In this document: piece after piece, positions 36,428 to 45,592 of the stretch
How the letters are laid out: each line of letters begins with the position of its first letter
Numbering within the stretch: the stretch's first letter is position 1
From: Verrucomicrobiota bacterium
GTDB lineage: Bacteria; Verrucomicrobiota; Verrucomicrobiia; Opitutales; Opitutaceae
DNA length: 51,029 nt
NCBI GenBank assembly: GCA_023457715.1
Contig: JAEWKR010000077.1
Coordinates: 1 to 51,029 of the forward strand
Direction: 5' to 3'
The notes under the pieces: model-generated
Database searches by the model: none
What the model was told of the DNA's origin: nothing
What the model saw: the letters and a program-made list of their open reading frames with translations, nothing else
Position numbers and translations under genes: made by a program

Positions 36428-37060
36428 ATGCCCGCCCGCGATCCCTTCACTTCAGACGACGAACAGCGGCTTCTGGCCGCTCTGCCACAGCTGCCGCTCC
36501 GAGACCAGGCGCTCATCCTGGTCGGACTGGATACCGGCTTTCGCGCCCGCGAACTGGGCGCCATGGAAATCCGTCACGTGGTCGACGAACACGGCCACGT
36601 GCGGCAGCGGCTGACGCTCGAACGCCGGCATCTTAAACACGGGCGCGGGGCGTACCGCGACAAGGTGCGCTCGCGCGTCGTGCCGCTCTCGGCCCGTGCC
36701 CGCGCGGTCCTGGAGCAGTACCTCGCCGCCCGGAGCGCGCGCGGTGTGCCCGCTCCGAGCGACGCGCTCTTCCCGGCGCGGGGGACCAGGGGACGGCAGG
36801 GGATCTCCATCTGGCAGGTGAACCGGATCGTCAAGGACGCGGCGTCCCGCGCCGGCTGCTCACCCGACGCGAACATCGGGTCGCACTCCTTGCGGAAAAG
36901 TTTCGCGGCACGGATCTACGCGCGGAGCGGACACGACATCAATCTCACCAGGGCGGCACTCGGGCACTCCAGCATACTGACGACACAACGCTATCTTGCG
37001 ACGCCGCAGGGCGACGCACTTGAGGCGGTCATTCGCTCGCTTGCCGAAACCGCGGCCTGA
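36428..37060 (+). CDS. Short tyrosine recombinase, catalytic domain only
   Basis: 210 residues. The catalytic domain is complete: the first arginine in TGFRARELGAM, HSLRKSFAARI (HxxR) and LGHSSILTTQRYL (GH...Y nucleophile). The usual ~80-100-residue N-terminal SAM-like core-binding domain is missing; upstream, the frame closes at a TGA 36 bp before the ATG. It may be truncated or a naturally small form. The frame just before the ATG also reads like an integrase, so the protein may once have been longer. Confidence 0.8.
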   Translation: MPARDPFTSDDEQRLLAALPQLPLRDQALILVGLDTGFRARELGAMEIRHVVDEHGHVRQRLTLERRHLKHGRGAYRDKVRSRVVPLSARARAVLEQYLAARSARGVPAPSDALFPARGTRGRQGISIWQVNRIVKDAASRAGCSPDANIGSHSLRKSFAARIYARSGHDINLTRAALGHSSILTTQRYLATPQGDALEAVIRSLAETAA

Positions 37061-37230
37061 GTCGCGGCGAGCGCAGGGCGGAGTTCCTCCGCCGCTGGCG
37101 CTCCCCTGTGGATGGCGCTCCGCGCGAATCCAAACGCGCGGAGTCGCCCGCGAAAATGGCCGCGTGCGCTCTTCAAGAAAACGCGTCTGCCAGGCGCGAA
37201 CCAATCGGGCGTACGCCCGAGGAGGATACT

Positions 37231-37875
37231 GTGATTGCAATCATGTCATCGCGCCGCGCCTACGCGGCCGCACTTGCTCAGCACCTTGAACCGGCGTTCG
37301 GCGCGGTCCGCGTCTCCGTGCCGGGGGCGCCCCTGGATGAAGGTTCCGACGTCGTAGTGGTCGACTGCGTCCAGCACCCCGGCGCGTTTGGCCTCGTCCG
37401 GCGGCTCGCCTTTTCCGAGAACGCACCATGGGTGGTGGTCCTCGTCAGCCGTCCGTCCGACTTCGTAGCGCAGGAGGCGCGTCAAGCGGGAGCGCGGGCG
37501 GTGCTGTCCGACCTGGATGGCCTCCAAGAATGGACTGAGATCCTGCAGCGGCTCGACGTTCATCGGTTTCAATTGGCGCCGAGCTTTGCGGCGACAGACG
37601 GAATTCCGGTCCTGCGGCTTCTGACGCGGCGGCAGGCCGAGGTATTCCGGTGCATCTTCCGCGGTTTCACCGACGAGGAGATCGCGCGCGAACTCGGGAT
37701 CTCGCTCTCCACGGCGGAAACGCATCGGTATGAACTCATGCGCAAATTGGGTGTGACGCGGCACGATCGGCTACCACTCCTCGGGGTTCAGTTGGGCATG
37801 ATCGACGCTTCGGAAATCCCACCGCCGCCCGCGCTGCGGCAGGCGACCCGTTCGCGCTGCGCGGCGTCGGCGTGA
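37231..37875 (+). CDS. LuxR-type regulator with degenerate receiver-like domain
   Basis: 214 residues. GTG 37231 is chosen because GAGGAGG stands 5 bp upstream. The N-terminal domain is receiver-like (VVVVDCVQHP in the phosphorylation strand; VVLVSRPSDF) but without the acidic pocket, so it is probably not phosphorylated. The C-terminal helix-turn-helix is typical (LLTRRQAEVFRCIFRGFTDE, ELGISLSTAETHRYELMRKL). It resembles the regulator at 11569-12258. It precedes a small membrane-protein gene by 66 bp and likely heads the operon to 39833. Confidence 0.8.
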   Translation: MIAIMSSRRAYAAALAQHLEPAFGAVRVSVPGAPLDEGSDVVVVDCVQHPGAFGLVRRLAFSENAPWVVVLVSRPSDFVAQEARQAGARAVLSDLDGLQEWTEILQRLDVHRFQLAPSFAATDGIPVLRLLTRRQAEVFRCIFRGFTDEEIARELGISLSTAETHRYELMRKLGVTRHDRLPLLGVQLGMIDASEIPPPPALRQATRSRCAASA

Positions 37876-37941
37876 GCAAACGTAACGCGTGCCCCGGGGA
37901 CTACAGCGTCTCCAGTAGTCGCCGGGGTGGCGCATGCGACC

Positions 37942-38241
37942 ATGCGAGGCGACGCTTTATACATGTTCGAACTCCTGCGCAGCAGCGTCACTCTGGAAGT
38001 CACCCCGCGCCTTGCGCTCTTCTGGTGGTGGTTTCATCGGCTCCCGTTCCTCGCGGCGACGGGTGACGCGCGTGTCTGGGTCAATGTGGCCGCGGCGGCG
38101 ATCGTCGGGGCGAGTCTCGGGCTCGATTGCTGCCGCGTGTGGAGGACGGTGGAGCAGAAGCGGGAGGCCCGGTACCTGTCGGAACTTCGGTCGCGCCACG
38201 AGCGCGCCCGGGACTTCGACATAGACGAGGACCTGTTTTGA
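37942..38241 (+). CDS. Small membrane protein
   Basis: About 99 residues; the start may be GTG 37927, ATG 37942 or ATG 37963. A hydrophobic aromatic segment (RLALFWWWFHRLPFLAA) and a second (WVNVAAAAIVGASLGLDC) could both be transmembrane. A charged C-terminal tail ends DFDIDEDLF. It is 12 bp from the next gene, so it belongs to the same operon. No family recognised. Confidence 0.55.
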   Translation: MRGDALYMFELLRSSVTLEVTPRLALFWWWFHRLPFLAATGDARVWVNVAAAAIVGASLGLDCCRVWRTVEQKREARYLSELRSRHERARDFDIDEDLF

Positions 38242-38253
38242 CCCCTTCCTACC

Positions 38254-39027
38254 ATGGAAAAAACAATCCAATCGCAGCTCAAACGGGTGGCCGCGGCCCT
38301 TGAGTCCGAGGACTGGCCTTGGGCTGTCAAGGAACTGCGAGACCTCGACTATTGCGCGAGCGCGCGTGAGCTGACCGCCGATCCCGATGTGGCGCGTCAG
38401 ATCGCAAGGGGCGCGTGGCTGGCGCCTTGGGAGTGCCTCGTTGAACTGCAGATCCTGCTCTGGGACGGTGAGGATGCCGCGTACTTGAATATGGATACGG
38501 AGCGCGTGCCGAACAGAATTGCCGATTGGCTGTTCTCGGCCGCTGAAGTGCGGTTTCTCGAGGCCGAGGCGATCGGCAGCTGGGTAGAGGTCGTCCAGTT
38601 CGCCGAACTGCTCCTCGAATTGCCGGGAGCCTCGGATTCACGGTCCGAGATCCTCATGGACGTTTTTGCCGGCTTCATCGATCGCACGAATGCCATCGCC
38701 GTGGCAATCGTTCAGGAAAGTCGGCAGCCCAACGCCGCAGAGCGGGAGCAGATGGACGCAGCGTGGGCGGTGCTCGCCCTGACGGCGCAGTCACCCGGAT
38801 ACGAGATCACGACATCGTTGCTCATTGGACTATTGCGGACGGCCACTAGCCCAATGGTGTTCCGCTGCACCCCGGCGCTCGCGCTTGTTCTCTGGCAACA
38901 CCTAGTCGCGGTGTGGGAGCTCCGCTACAAGCACGGCTTTCGTCCGGTCCTCATCGACTGGCTGCATCGGCTGGTGACGGAGGACGAACCGGAAGAGCAC
39001 GCAACAGGAGAATTGGAGGAATCATGA
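38254..39027 (+). CDS. Hypothetical helical protein, first of a related pair
   Basis: 257 residues, apparently all helical and soluble. The N-terminus (QLKRVAAALESEDWPWAVKE, then R-x-LTADPDV) has the same layout as the start of the next protein, suggesting an old duplication. Acidic C-terminal tail. Its stop overlaps the next start (ATGA), so the two are translated together. No signal peptide or catalytic motif. A structural or complex-forming role within the LuxR-led operon is possible; function unknown. Confidence 0.65.
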   Translation: MEKTIQSQLKRVAAALESEDWPWAVKELRDLDYCASARELTADPDVARQIARGAWLAPWECLVELQILLWDGEDAAYLNMDTERVPNRIADWLFSAAEVRFLEAEAIGSWVEVVQFAELLLELPGASDSRSEILMDVFAGFIDRTNAIAVAIVQESRQPNAAEREQMDAAWAVLALTAQSPGYEITTSLLIGLLRTATSPMVFRCTPALALVLWQHLVAVWELRYKHGFRPVLIDWLHRLVTEDEPEEHATGELEES

Positions 39028-39833
39028 GAGTCTCGGAACCGGCGGTGTTTCCTTCTCCCCAGAATTGGGAGAGGCAGTTTGTAGCGGCGGTGCGTGAACA
39101 GGCGTGGCGGCCCGCCCTCGACACACTGACTGCGAACGGCCCGCTCACCCTGACGAGGGCGGCCGCCTGCCCTGATGTGGGCCAGGCGCTCACGATTTTG
39201 ATCGCGTGGGCGCCGCTGGAACGGCTGACGGCAGTGCGCCGGCAACTGAGTCCGGAAGTGTTTCCGCAGGATAGCGACGCCGTGTTCCGATTCTCGTTCC
39301 TGCTGCAGATGTCTCAGGCGCACCTTGAACTTGCCGGGCTCTACGGGAAGGAAGGACAGCTTGGAGCCGCCATCGCGCATACGCACTGGGGCCTCTCGGG
39401 GTTGCTCGTGCCCCGCTCCCCGAAACACGAGATGGTCGCATCGGCGGGCTTTATGCAGCTGGCGCGGTTCATCGGAGAGGCGGAGCTCGTCTTCGCCGAG
39501 CGCTGGCCTGAATTCGAAGACAGTCCCGATTGCGTATCGCCGATGGAGACCGCGCTCCGTGGCAAGGTGACGTTTCCAGCGGGTTACGATCCAGGGGCGT
39601 TGGGCGACTTGCTCGGCCGCTGTGTGTCCGAAAGCGCCGCGTCCGACGAGATGCTGAGGTGCGCGGTTCAGGGTATTTTCGAGCTCGCGCATTGGCCATC
39701 CTGGCAGGCGCTACTTGCCCGACGGCCCTGCCCGCGACTCGCGGCAGCGGCACGGGTCGTCCTGCAGGAGAAGGACGGCATCAGCACGGCGGCAATGCGC
39801 TACCTCGAACGTCTCGCGGAGTCACAGACGTGA
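39024..39833 (+). CDS. Hypothetical helical protein, second of a related pair
   Basis: 269 residues from ATG 39024 with GGAGGA just before it. The N-terminus (QFVAAVREQAWRPALDTLTA, then RAAACPDV) mirrors that of the preceding protein. The rest is TPR-like helical (LQMSQAHLELAGLYGKEGQL, AIAHTHWGLSGL), which suggests protein binding. It ends 17 bp before the convergent endonuclease-family gene. No known family. Confidence 0.65.
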   Translation: MRVSEPAVFPSPQNWERQFVAAVREQAWRPALDTLTANGPLTLTRAAACPDVGQALTILIAWAPLERLTAVRRQLSPEVFPQDSDAVFRFSFLLQMSQAHLELAGLYGKEGQLGAAIAHTHWGLSGLLVPRSPKHEMVASAGFMQLARFIGEAELVFAERWPEFEDSPDCVSPMETALRGKVTFPAGYDPGALGDLLGRCVSESAASDEMLRCAVQGIFELAHWPSWQALLARRPCPRLAAAARVVLQEKDGISTAAMRYLERLAESQT

Positions 39834-39850
39834 CCAGGCAGGGCTGCGCG

Positions 39851-40720
39851 TTACGGAACGGTCACGGTGAACGTGACCGGGCGGTGGTCGGAAACCGTGG
39901 TCGAAACAATCGACGGTTCTCCGTGAACCTTGACGCTTTTGAAAAGCAGATAATCGAACGTGGTGTCGGGATACCGGCCGCTTCGCGGGATGGTCGTCCG
40001 CTTGGCGAGGGGCAGGGGACTCAGCGGGTTCAGAAAGCCCGCCTCGGTCAGCGTGGGGATCGTGCGTTCCGTGGCGAACCGCTCCTGGGTCGGGTCCGTA
40101 TTGAAATCTCCACCAACGACAACTGCCGCCGGAGCGATGTCCGGAATGGCAAAGACTTCCTTCATGTGCTCGACGATCTGCTCGGCCGCGAGTTCACGCT
40201 GGAGGCGGTTAAGAATGGTCTGCTTGTCGCGATCCTTTACGTCGCGCCCCATGGCGTTACTTTTCAGGTGGACCGAGTAGACGCCCACCTTCGCGCCGCT
40301 CGGAGTGGCGAAGACGGCGAAGGCATAGCCGCGGGGCGGATTCACGAGCTGCCGCGTGGTCCACTCGCGCCAGTAAGCCGCGGTGGCGGGAACCTTCGCC
40401 AGGATCGCCTGCTGCTGCTGCCCGATGCGGTTGCCCTGCTTGAAGCGAGACACAACGACAACCTCATGGCCTCGGCCGATTGCCTTTGCGAGCGCCTGGA
40501 CTGCCGCTTCATCCCGGACTTCCTGCAGCAGGATGACGTCAGGATCGATTGTCCGCAGGATATCGGCGGCCTCTTTGGTTCGTTTCGCCTCGAGAGCCGG
40601 CTCGACGAAGTCTGGTTTTCCAGAGGGAAACCATTCGAGGTTCCACGTCGTCACCTTCCATTGATCAGCACGAAGGGAGATGGAGGCGAGGAGCAGGAGA
40701 AGTAAAAAAATACGGACCAT
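39851..40720 (-). CDS. Exported endonuclease/exonuclease/phosphatase-family protein
   Basis: 289 residues from ATG 40720; a TTG at 40741 is also possible. A signal peptide (IFLLLLLLASISLRA) is followed by the EEP fold signatures: TWNLEWFP, VILLQEVRDE (metal-binding Glu), VYSVHLKSN, GGDFNTDP (catalytic Asp/Asn), FDYLLFKS and the final SDHRPV (SDH motif). All catalytic positions are present. Extracytoplasmic DNase, sphingomyelinase-like or phosphodiesterase activity are all possible. It is monocistronic and converges with the preceding operon. Confidence 0.85.
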   Translation of the reverse strand: MVRIFLLLLLLASISLRADQWKVTTWNLEWFPSGKPDFVEPALEAKRTKEAADILRTIDPDVILLQEVRDEAAVQALAKAIGRGHEVVVVSRFKQGNRIGQQQQAILAKVPATAAYWREWTTRQLVNPPRGYAFAVFATPSGAKVGVYSVHLKSNAMGRDVKDRDKQTILNRLQRELAAEQIVEHMKEVFAIPDIAPAAVVVGGDFNTDPTQERFATERTIPTLTEAGFLNPLSPLPLAKRTTIPRSGRYPDTTFDYLLFKSVKVHGEPSIVSTTVSDHRPVTFTVTVP

Positions 40721-40996
40721 AAGATTCCGCGACCCTGCCAAGTTCCGAACGGAAGGCGAGCGCCGGCCGAGGACTGCAGCGCGTCGTCTGAAGCTGGACG
40801 CGGAGAACTCCGGCCAGCAATTCAGCGGACAAACTCCGGCTTCAGTCGTTCGCGCCCTCAGTGATCAGCATCGTCCGTTTAAGGGCCGCTCATAATGACG
40901 TGCGGTCGGATACCGTAATGAAGCGCGATCCTGATCCTTTACGGTCGCAGCTGGTGAGCCCGGGTTGGCTCACCGCTCTAAGTCCGAATATCGGTC

Positions 40997-42118
40997 GTGT
41001 TCCACTTTTTCCTCGTGTGCCTCATTCCACGGTTGCGTCTTTCGGGGCAAACGACGTATCGCAGTGACGTGAAGAGAACCCGGCTTGAGGCAGCGAGCTC
41101 GAATGTTCAGCGCCAAATATCGGCATCTGCCGATAAGCACGCTCTCCAGATCCAAGTACTTCAACTCCTCAATGAATACACCGGTTCGACGTTCAGTGGG
41201 ATCAACCTCAACGATCCTGTCGGCCGATTCCTTGGTTTCGTCGTGTGGCCGTCATCCCCTGAACGTATGCAGCGTCTCCAGGAACTGAGCCCCACTCTCA
41301 TCGCATTGCTAATCGCAGCCCCTCTACATCAACTCTTCTGGGACGAACGACCGAGCAAAGCATTCGCGGTTCCTGATTCTCTATTTCAGAGCACACAAGC
41401 GTACAAGCACGTGTACTCCAAAGTCGATATGCACTATGTCGGCTTCTACATCTACCCAGTCGACCGTGCAGGCAACCATGTGATTGCGTGTATTTCCAGA
41501 CCAGATCGTGCATTTGCGCCACGAGAGATTGCTGCGTTTCAGCGGGTCTGCGATAGGTTTGAGCCCATCCTCAACAACGTGGATGCCGGCGTACCATTTC
41601 TTCCGAGCGAAACACAGGCGGCAGATCATGTGCTCATAGTGGATCGGGACTTCAGATCGAAAGAAGTATCCGCATACGCGCACGCGCTGTTGGCGTTTTT
41701 TTACGGGCCACTCGGCTCCAACGGGCGCGCGCTTCCTTCCGAACTCATCGATCAACTGCGGCGCTGCCATGCCGAGTACCGCGGATCGGTGTTGCCGACG
41801 CGGCAGGGTACCTATTTTGCGCTTACCAAGCGCAGTCGCGGGCGGCTGCTTTGCCTCACCTTTCAGTCAGATGGCGGAGCACTCGGCAGGCTGACCTGCT
41901 ATGAAGACCTTAGTCAGTTCGAGCGCATTCGGAGGCTGCGGCAGATCTGTGCAATTTTGCCGCGCGACAAGTACTCGGTTTTCTCCTGCTGCTTGAGCTG
42001 TCTTGATGGTATTCAGACCGATGCACAGGTGAAGCGCGCCGCCGGAATCGAAGCGTTGCGAACGTCGTCGTCGCGGAGAATTATAAGCAAGGCCAGATCG
42101 ATAGTTGCTGAGCTGTAG
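40997..42118 (+). CDS. Hypothetical protein, possible GAF-like sensor
   Basis: Up to 373 residues from ATG 40997; GTG 41069 would give a cleaner start. The middle (KVDMHYVGFYIYPVDRAGNH, ISRPDRAFAPREIAAFQRVC) has the strand-helix layout of GAF-type input domains seen in LuxR-like regulators, followed by SELIDQLRRCHAEYRGSVLP and a beta segment. The C-terminal region does not show a LuxR helix-turn-helix although one would be expected in that layout. Function unknown. Confidence 0.5.
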   Translation: MFHFFLVCLIPRLRLSGQTTYRSDVKRTRLEAASSNVQRQISASADKHALQIQVLQLLNEYTGSTFSGINLNDPVGRFLGFVVWPSSPERMQRLQELSPTLIALLIAAPLHQLFWDERPSKAFAVPDSLFQSTQAYKHVYSKVDMHYVGFYIYPVDRAGNHVIACISRPDRAFAPREIAAFQRVCDRFEPILNNVDAGVPFLPSETQAADHVLIVDRDFRSKEVSAYAHALLAFFYGPLGSNGRALPSELIDQLRRCHAEYRGSVLPTRQGTYFALTKRSRGRLLCLTFQSDGGALGRLTCYEDLSQFERIRRLRQICAILPRDKYSVFSCCLSCLDGIQTDAQVKRAAGIEALRTSSSRRIISKARSIVAEL

Positions 42119-42183
42119 CTGGCCTCCTGATCCCCCCGGGATTGGCGTACGGCAGCTTGTTGCGAGCAGTTCCGGTTACGCAT

Positions 42184-42588
42184 TCAGTAGATGCATATCC
42201 ACAATGGCCCGCCGCGCCCGGACGCCTCGGTGTTGACATAGCCCTTCAAGGTGAAGCCTCGGAATTCAGGGAACGTGGCAACTAGCCATTCTGCTGCGCG
42301 CTTAGAATCAGGCCAGTGCGGGTTGTAAAATATAGTGCGTTGCTCAATCATGCGAGGCAGATTGATGCCAATGTTGATTGGTTTGGCCCCCAAGTCGGTC
42401 AATCTTCGGATTATCTCCTGCGCTTTTTCTGCAGGGTACTCTCTCGACTCCCAATTAAACCAGATTTCCTTCCATATTGCGTGGGGAAGTTCGGTTGCGT
42501 CGAGGCCACTCGAAGTTGGTGGCAGAGCCGATCCGAGTATACCGTGCACGGGTCGCGATTCAGCGGCTGTGTGATCCGTGTTTGGCAT
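42184..42588 (-). CDS. Hypothetical protein upstream of the Rhs region
   Basis: 134 residues from ATG 42588; a longer form from 42726 has a random-looking leader. The sequence reads well (WFNWESREYPAEKAQEIIRR, INIGINLPRMIEQRTIFYNP, AEWLVATFPEFRGFTLKGY). No known motif. As an orphan next to Rhs debris it might be an immunity protein of a lost toxin tip, but it lies on the opposite strand, which makes this weak. Confidence 0.5.
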   Translation of the reverse strand: MPNTDHTAAESRPVHGILGSALPPTSSGLDATELPHAIWKEIWFNWESREYPAEKAQEIIRRLTDLGAKPINIGINLPRMIEQRTIFYNPHWPDSKRAAEWLVATFPEFRGFTLKGYVNTEASGRGGPLWICIY

Positions 42589-42729
42589 GCCGTGAGTCCT
42601 GCTATGGTGACGGCGGTCGGCCAACGGGCGGAGCATTTGGGTTAGCCATTGCACGCGATTGCCAAAAGGTGGGATGACTATTGTCGTTGTGGAGGCGGTG
42701 TAGCCGTGTGTAATAAACGATTCCAAAGC

Positions 42730-45590
42730 TCGCGTGACGTCCTATGCCTACGACGACCGCGGCAACCAAGTCCTACTCAGTCCGCAGCGCATTGATGCCG
42801 CGAGGATCGAGTATCCTGGGGCGCGACAAACGGCGGCGGGGTTCCGGCCTCAGGCACCTACGTTTTCCGTCTCACCGTTTCCGATGGCAAGAAGTCGAGC
42901 TACGACGACGTCGTGGTGGTCGCAAACACCCCGCCGGTTGCCAATGCCGGAGCGGATCTCGCCTTGCAGGGCCGCACCCGGCCCGGACACTTGTGACCAG
43001 TTGTAAGTCAGCGCGCCGGGTGGACCGCGACCAGATCGGTCTCGACAATCGATTCACCGCCGGGGTTTGGAGTCACCTCGTTGCCACCTACGACCGTGCG
43101 AGCGGCGTCGCGACCGTCTATCAGCGTTGATCGTCACGCCGGCTGAGGATACCCGCATCTCCGCGCCCCTCGTGTTCACGGGCATCGTGCAGGACGAGTT
43201 TCTCGCCCGCTGGCAGCTTGATTACCGGCTCAAGGCCGCCGACGGCGCTGCGGAGGAGACGTGGACCACCTTCGCCTCCGGCACGAGCCAGGTCGGCTCG
43301 TCGGCATCCGGCGCCACCGCCGCAGTGCCAGGCACCTTGGGCACCTTCGACCCGACGATGCTCCTGAATGGCATCTACGAGGTCCGCCTGCGCGTCACGA
43401 ACACCGCGGGCCAAAGCCTCGTCGACGGTCCGATCACGGTCGTGGTCGAGGGCAACATGAAGGTGGGCATCTTCTCGCTGGCCTTCGAGGATCTGAAGGT
43501 GCCGGTTGCCGGCATTCCGATCTCGGTGACGCGGACCTACGACACCCGGGACGCGCGGGTAGGGGACTTCGGCCCCGGCTGGCGCCTCGCGGTCGCGAAT
43601 GTGCGGGTGCAGAAGAATCGCAACCTTGGCGCAGGCTGGTGGCAGACTCCGCAGTCCGGCGACGGGATCCAGTTCTACGACGTGCTGCCGCTGAATGAGC
43701 GAATCGTCACCATCGCCATGCCGGACGGTGAAACCCTGCGCTTCCGGGCCGGCGCGTACGTCAAAAACCGCGATGGCGACCCCGACTACCGGTCGTTCGG
43801 TGTCGTCGTCCGGCAAGGCGGCTTCCGCTTCTATCCCATCGGCGACACCACGGGTCAGCTCGAAGCGCTCAATCCTGCGGGCGAGCCGATCACTCGGTTC
43901 TACCTTGCGGGCACCGGCGACCAGGATCTCCGCGCCGACGATCCGACCGCCGATCCGTTTGCGCCGACGATGCCCATTCGTCGTTGTTGACCACGATGCG
44001 ACCGACACGGTTGCCGGCGCCCGCCGCGTAGCGGATCGTCTGGTCTGCTCCGGCGTGTGCGGTTGGCGGCGCGTTGTAGGCCTCCACGTTCAGGCTGATC
44101 GTAGCCGGAGCCGAGGTCGCGTTGCAACGGCGTGAGTCACGTCGCCAACCCGAATGTCCTCGCCCTCACGGTCGGTACCTGGGCCCACCTGGCCTACACC
44201 TACGACCGGCCGACGGGAATGGCCCGGGTGTTTGTCAATGGTCTGCTCCATCCGAGGCGCGCTTTACGACCGCCGGCACGTATGTTTTCGAACTGCGGGC
44301 CGACAACCCCGACGGTGAACTGGTCCTGGGGCTTTGGCCCGCTTGAGCCCGGCTTTGCCGATCGGTCTTCGGATCACACCACGGTTTCGTTCCCCGCCAG
44401 CGGCCTGTACAGCCTGCGCCTGACGGCCTCCGACGGGCTCAACGCGCCCGTGAGTGACGTTGCCGTCGCGCGCGTTGGATTAAGGTACCCGAACCGTCCG
44501 CCCTCAGGTCTGATTGCCTGGTGGCCCGGGAACGATGAACCGGTGGATGTCGTGCATGGGCACCACCTCGAGCCGGTCAACGGGCTCAGCTACGGCTCCG
44601 CCCGCGTGGGCAACGGTTTCCTCCTCAATGGAACCGGATATGGTTTCGCACCCAGACACTCGCGGCTCGATGTCGGTGGGTCGCCGGACGGCTTCGCGAT
44701 CGAGTTTTGGTACAAGCCGGACGAGCTACGCGAGGCAGCCCTGATTGAATGGGCCGATCTCTCCACCGAGGGCATGGCCGTGCGCACCCTCAACTCCGGG
44801 CGCGGGGTGTACCTGCGGGGCATCGACGACTCCGGTGTGGCAAGAGGCGATTACGGTCGTGATGTGCAATTGACCGTGGGCACGTGGGCGCACCTCGTAC
44901 TCTCGTACGACCGCCCCGCCGGTCTCTTCCGCCTCTTCAAGGATGGCGCCATTCTGCACGAGCAGCAGGTGGGCTCACGCGCCTACCGGACCGGACTTGA
45001 TGTCTACGTTGGCGGACGCCTGGGAAAGACCATGGCGAAAGGCACGCTCGACGAACTGTCCTTGTATGCACGACCCCTTGCCCCGAGCGAAGTGATGGCA
45101 TTGCATGCGTCCGGCGCCGCCGGCAAGGCACCCCTTGGCGTCACTCCGCCGATGGTGGACGCCGGCCCGGACCACTCCGTCGCCTCGGCGCCTGGAACCG
45201 TGACGTTGGCCGGCGTCGCCTCCGATCAGGGCGGGCCATTCCCGCTGCAGGTGAACTGGAAACTGGAGCATGGTCCTGCGGAGCCGCAGTGGGTGGATCG
45301 CACTCAGGCCCGTACCGACGCCACCTTCCCGGTGCCCGGTACTTACATCCTGACCTTGAGCGCGCAGGACGGGCTGAGCGTGTCCACCGACCCCGTGGTC
45401 GTCCGCGTGGGAACCGATCCCGTCGGCGCCCCCCGTGATCTCGCCGGGTGGTGGCCGACCAATGGCGACGAAACGTACGGCACGTTCGTGAGCGAGAATC
45501 TGTGGGTCCCGGTAAGGGCATCCACGTGGGTACCATTGAACGGCCACCATGCGGCCGCGTCGGCCGGCAGCTCGGGCTGGCCGTTGCCAT
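42730..45590. pseudogene. Scrambled Rhs/LamG/PKD fragments
   Basis: At least eight blocks, each protein-like inside but out of frame or on the other strand relative to the next. (a) about 42733-42790 +, YD-repeat piece SYAYDDRGNQV. (b) 42823-42996 +, PKD-like TYVFRLTVSDGKK. (c) 43032-43130 +, LamG piece GVWSHLVATYDRASG. (d) 43127-43990 +, Rhs pre-core. (e) about 44115-43975, minus strand, PPTAHAGADQTIRYAAGAGN. (f) about 44132-44250 +, LamG. (g) about 44252-44320 +, PKD in another frame. (h) about 44316-45592 +, PKD-LamG-PKD. The order differs from intact proteins, where the pre-core directly precedes the YD repeats. Confidence 0.75.
43127..43990 (+). pseudogene. Rhs pre-core fragment
   Basis: About 287 codons in one frame. 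An Ig-like segment (PLVFTGIVQDEFLARWQLDY) leads into FEDLKVPVAGIPISVTRTYD, the module that in Rhs/YD proteins introduces the repeat cage, then FGPGWRLAVANVRVQKNRN. Block (c) overlaps its first bases in another frame, and it ends abruptly at an inverted PKD fragment near 43975-43990. Neither start nor stop is natural. Confidence 0.7.
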
Positions 45591-45592
45591 AA
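44316..45592 (+). pseudogene. PKD-LamG-PKD fragment of an Rhs-type protein
   Basis: About 425 codons in one frame. Order: PKD-type end (FPASGLYSLRLTASDGLNAP), LamG/concanavalin-like domain (GLIAWWPGNDEPVDVVHGHH to GTLDELSLYARPLAPSEVMA), second PKD (VDAGPDHSVASAPGTVTLAG) and a further LamG start (DLAGWWPTNGDETYG). It breaks off at ~45590, and the YD-repeat protein continues in another frame. These modules would form the exposed N-terminal part of the original Rhs protein. Confidence 0.7.

Noticed and set aside
43121..44008. 295-codon minus-strand frame opposite the Rhs pre-core block
   Set aside because: The plus strand encodes recognisable Rhs motifs; the reverse frame is a shadow with His/Arg/Asp-rich random composition.
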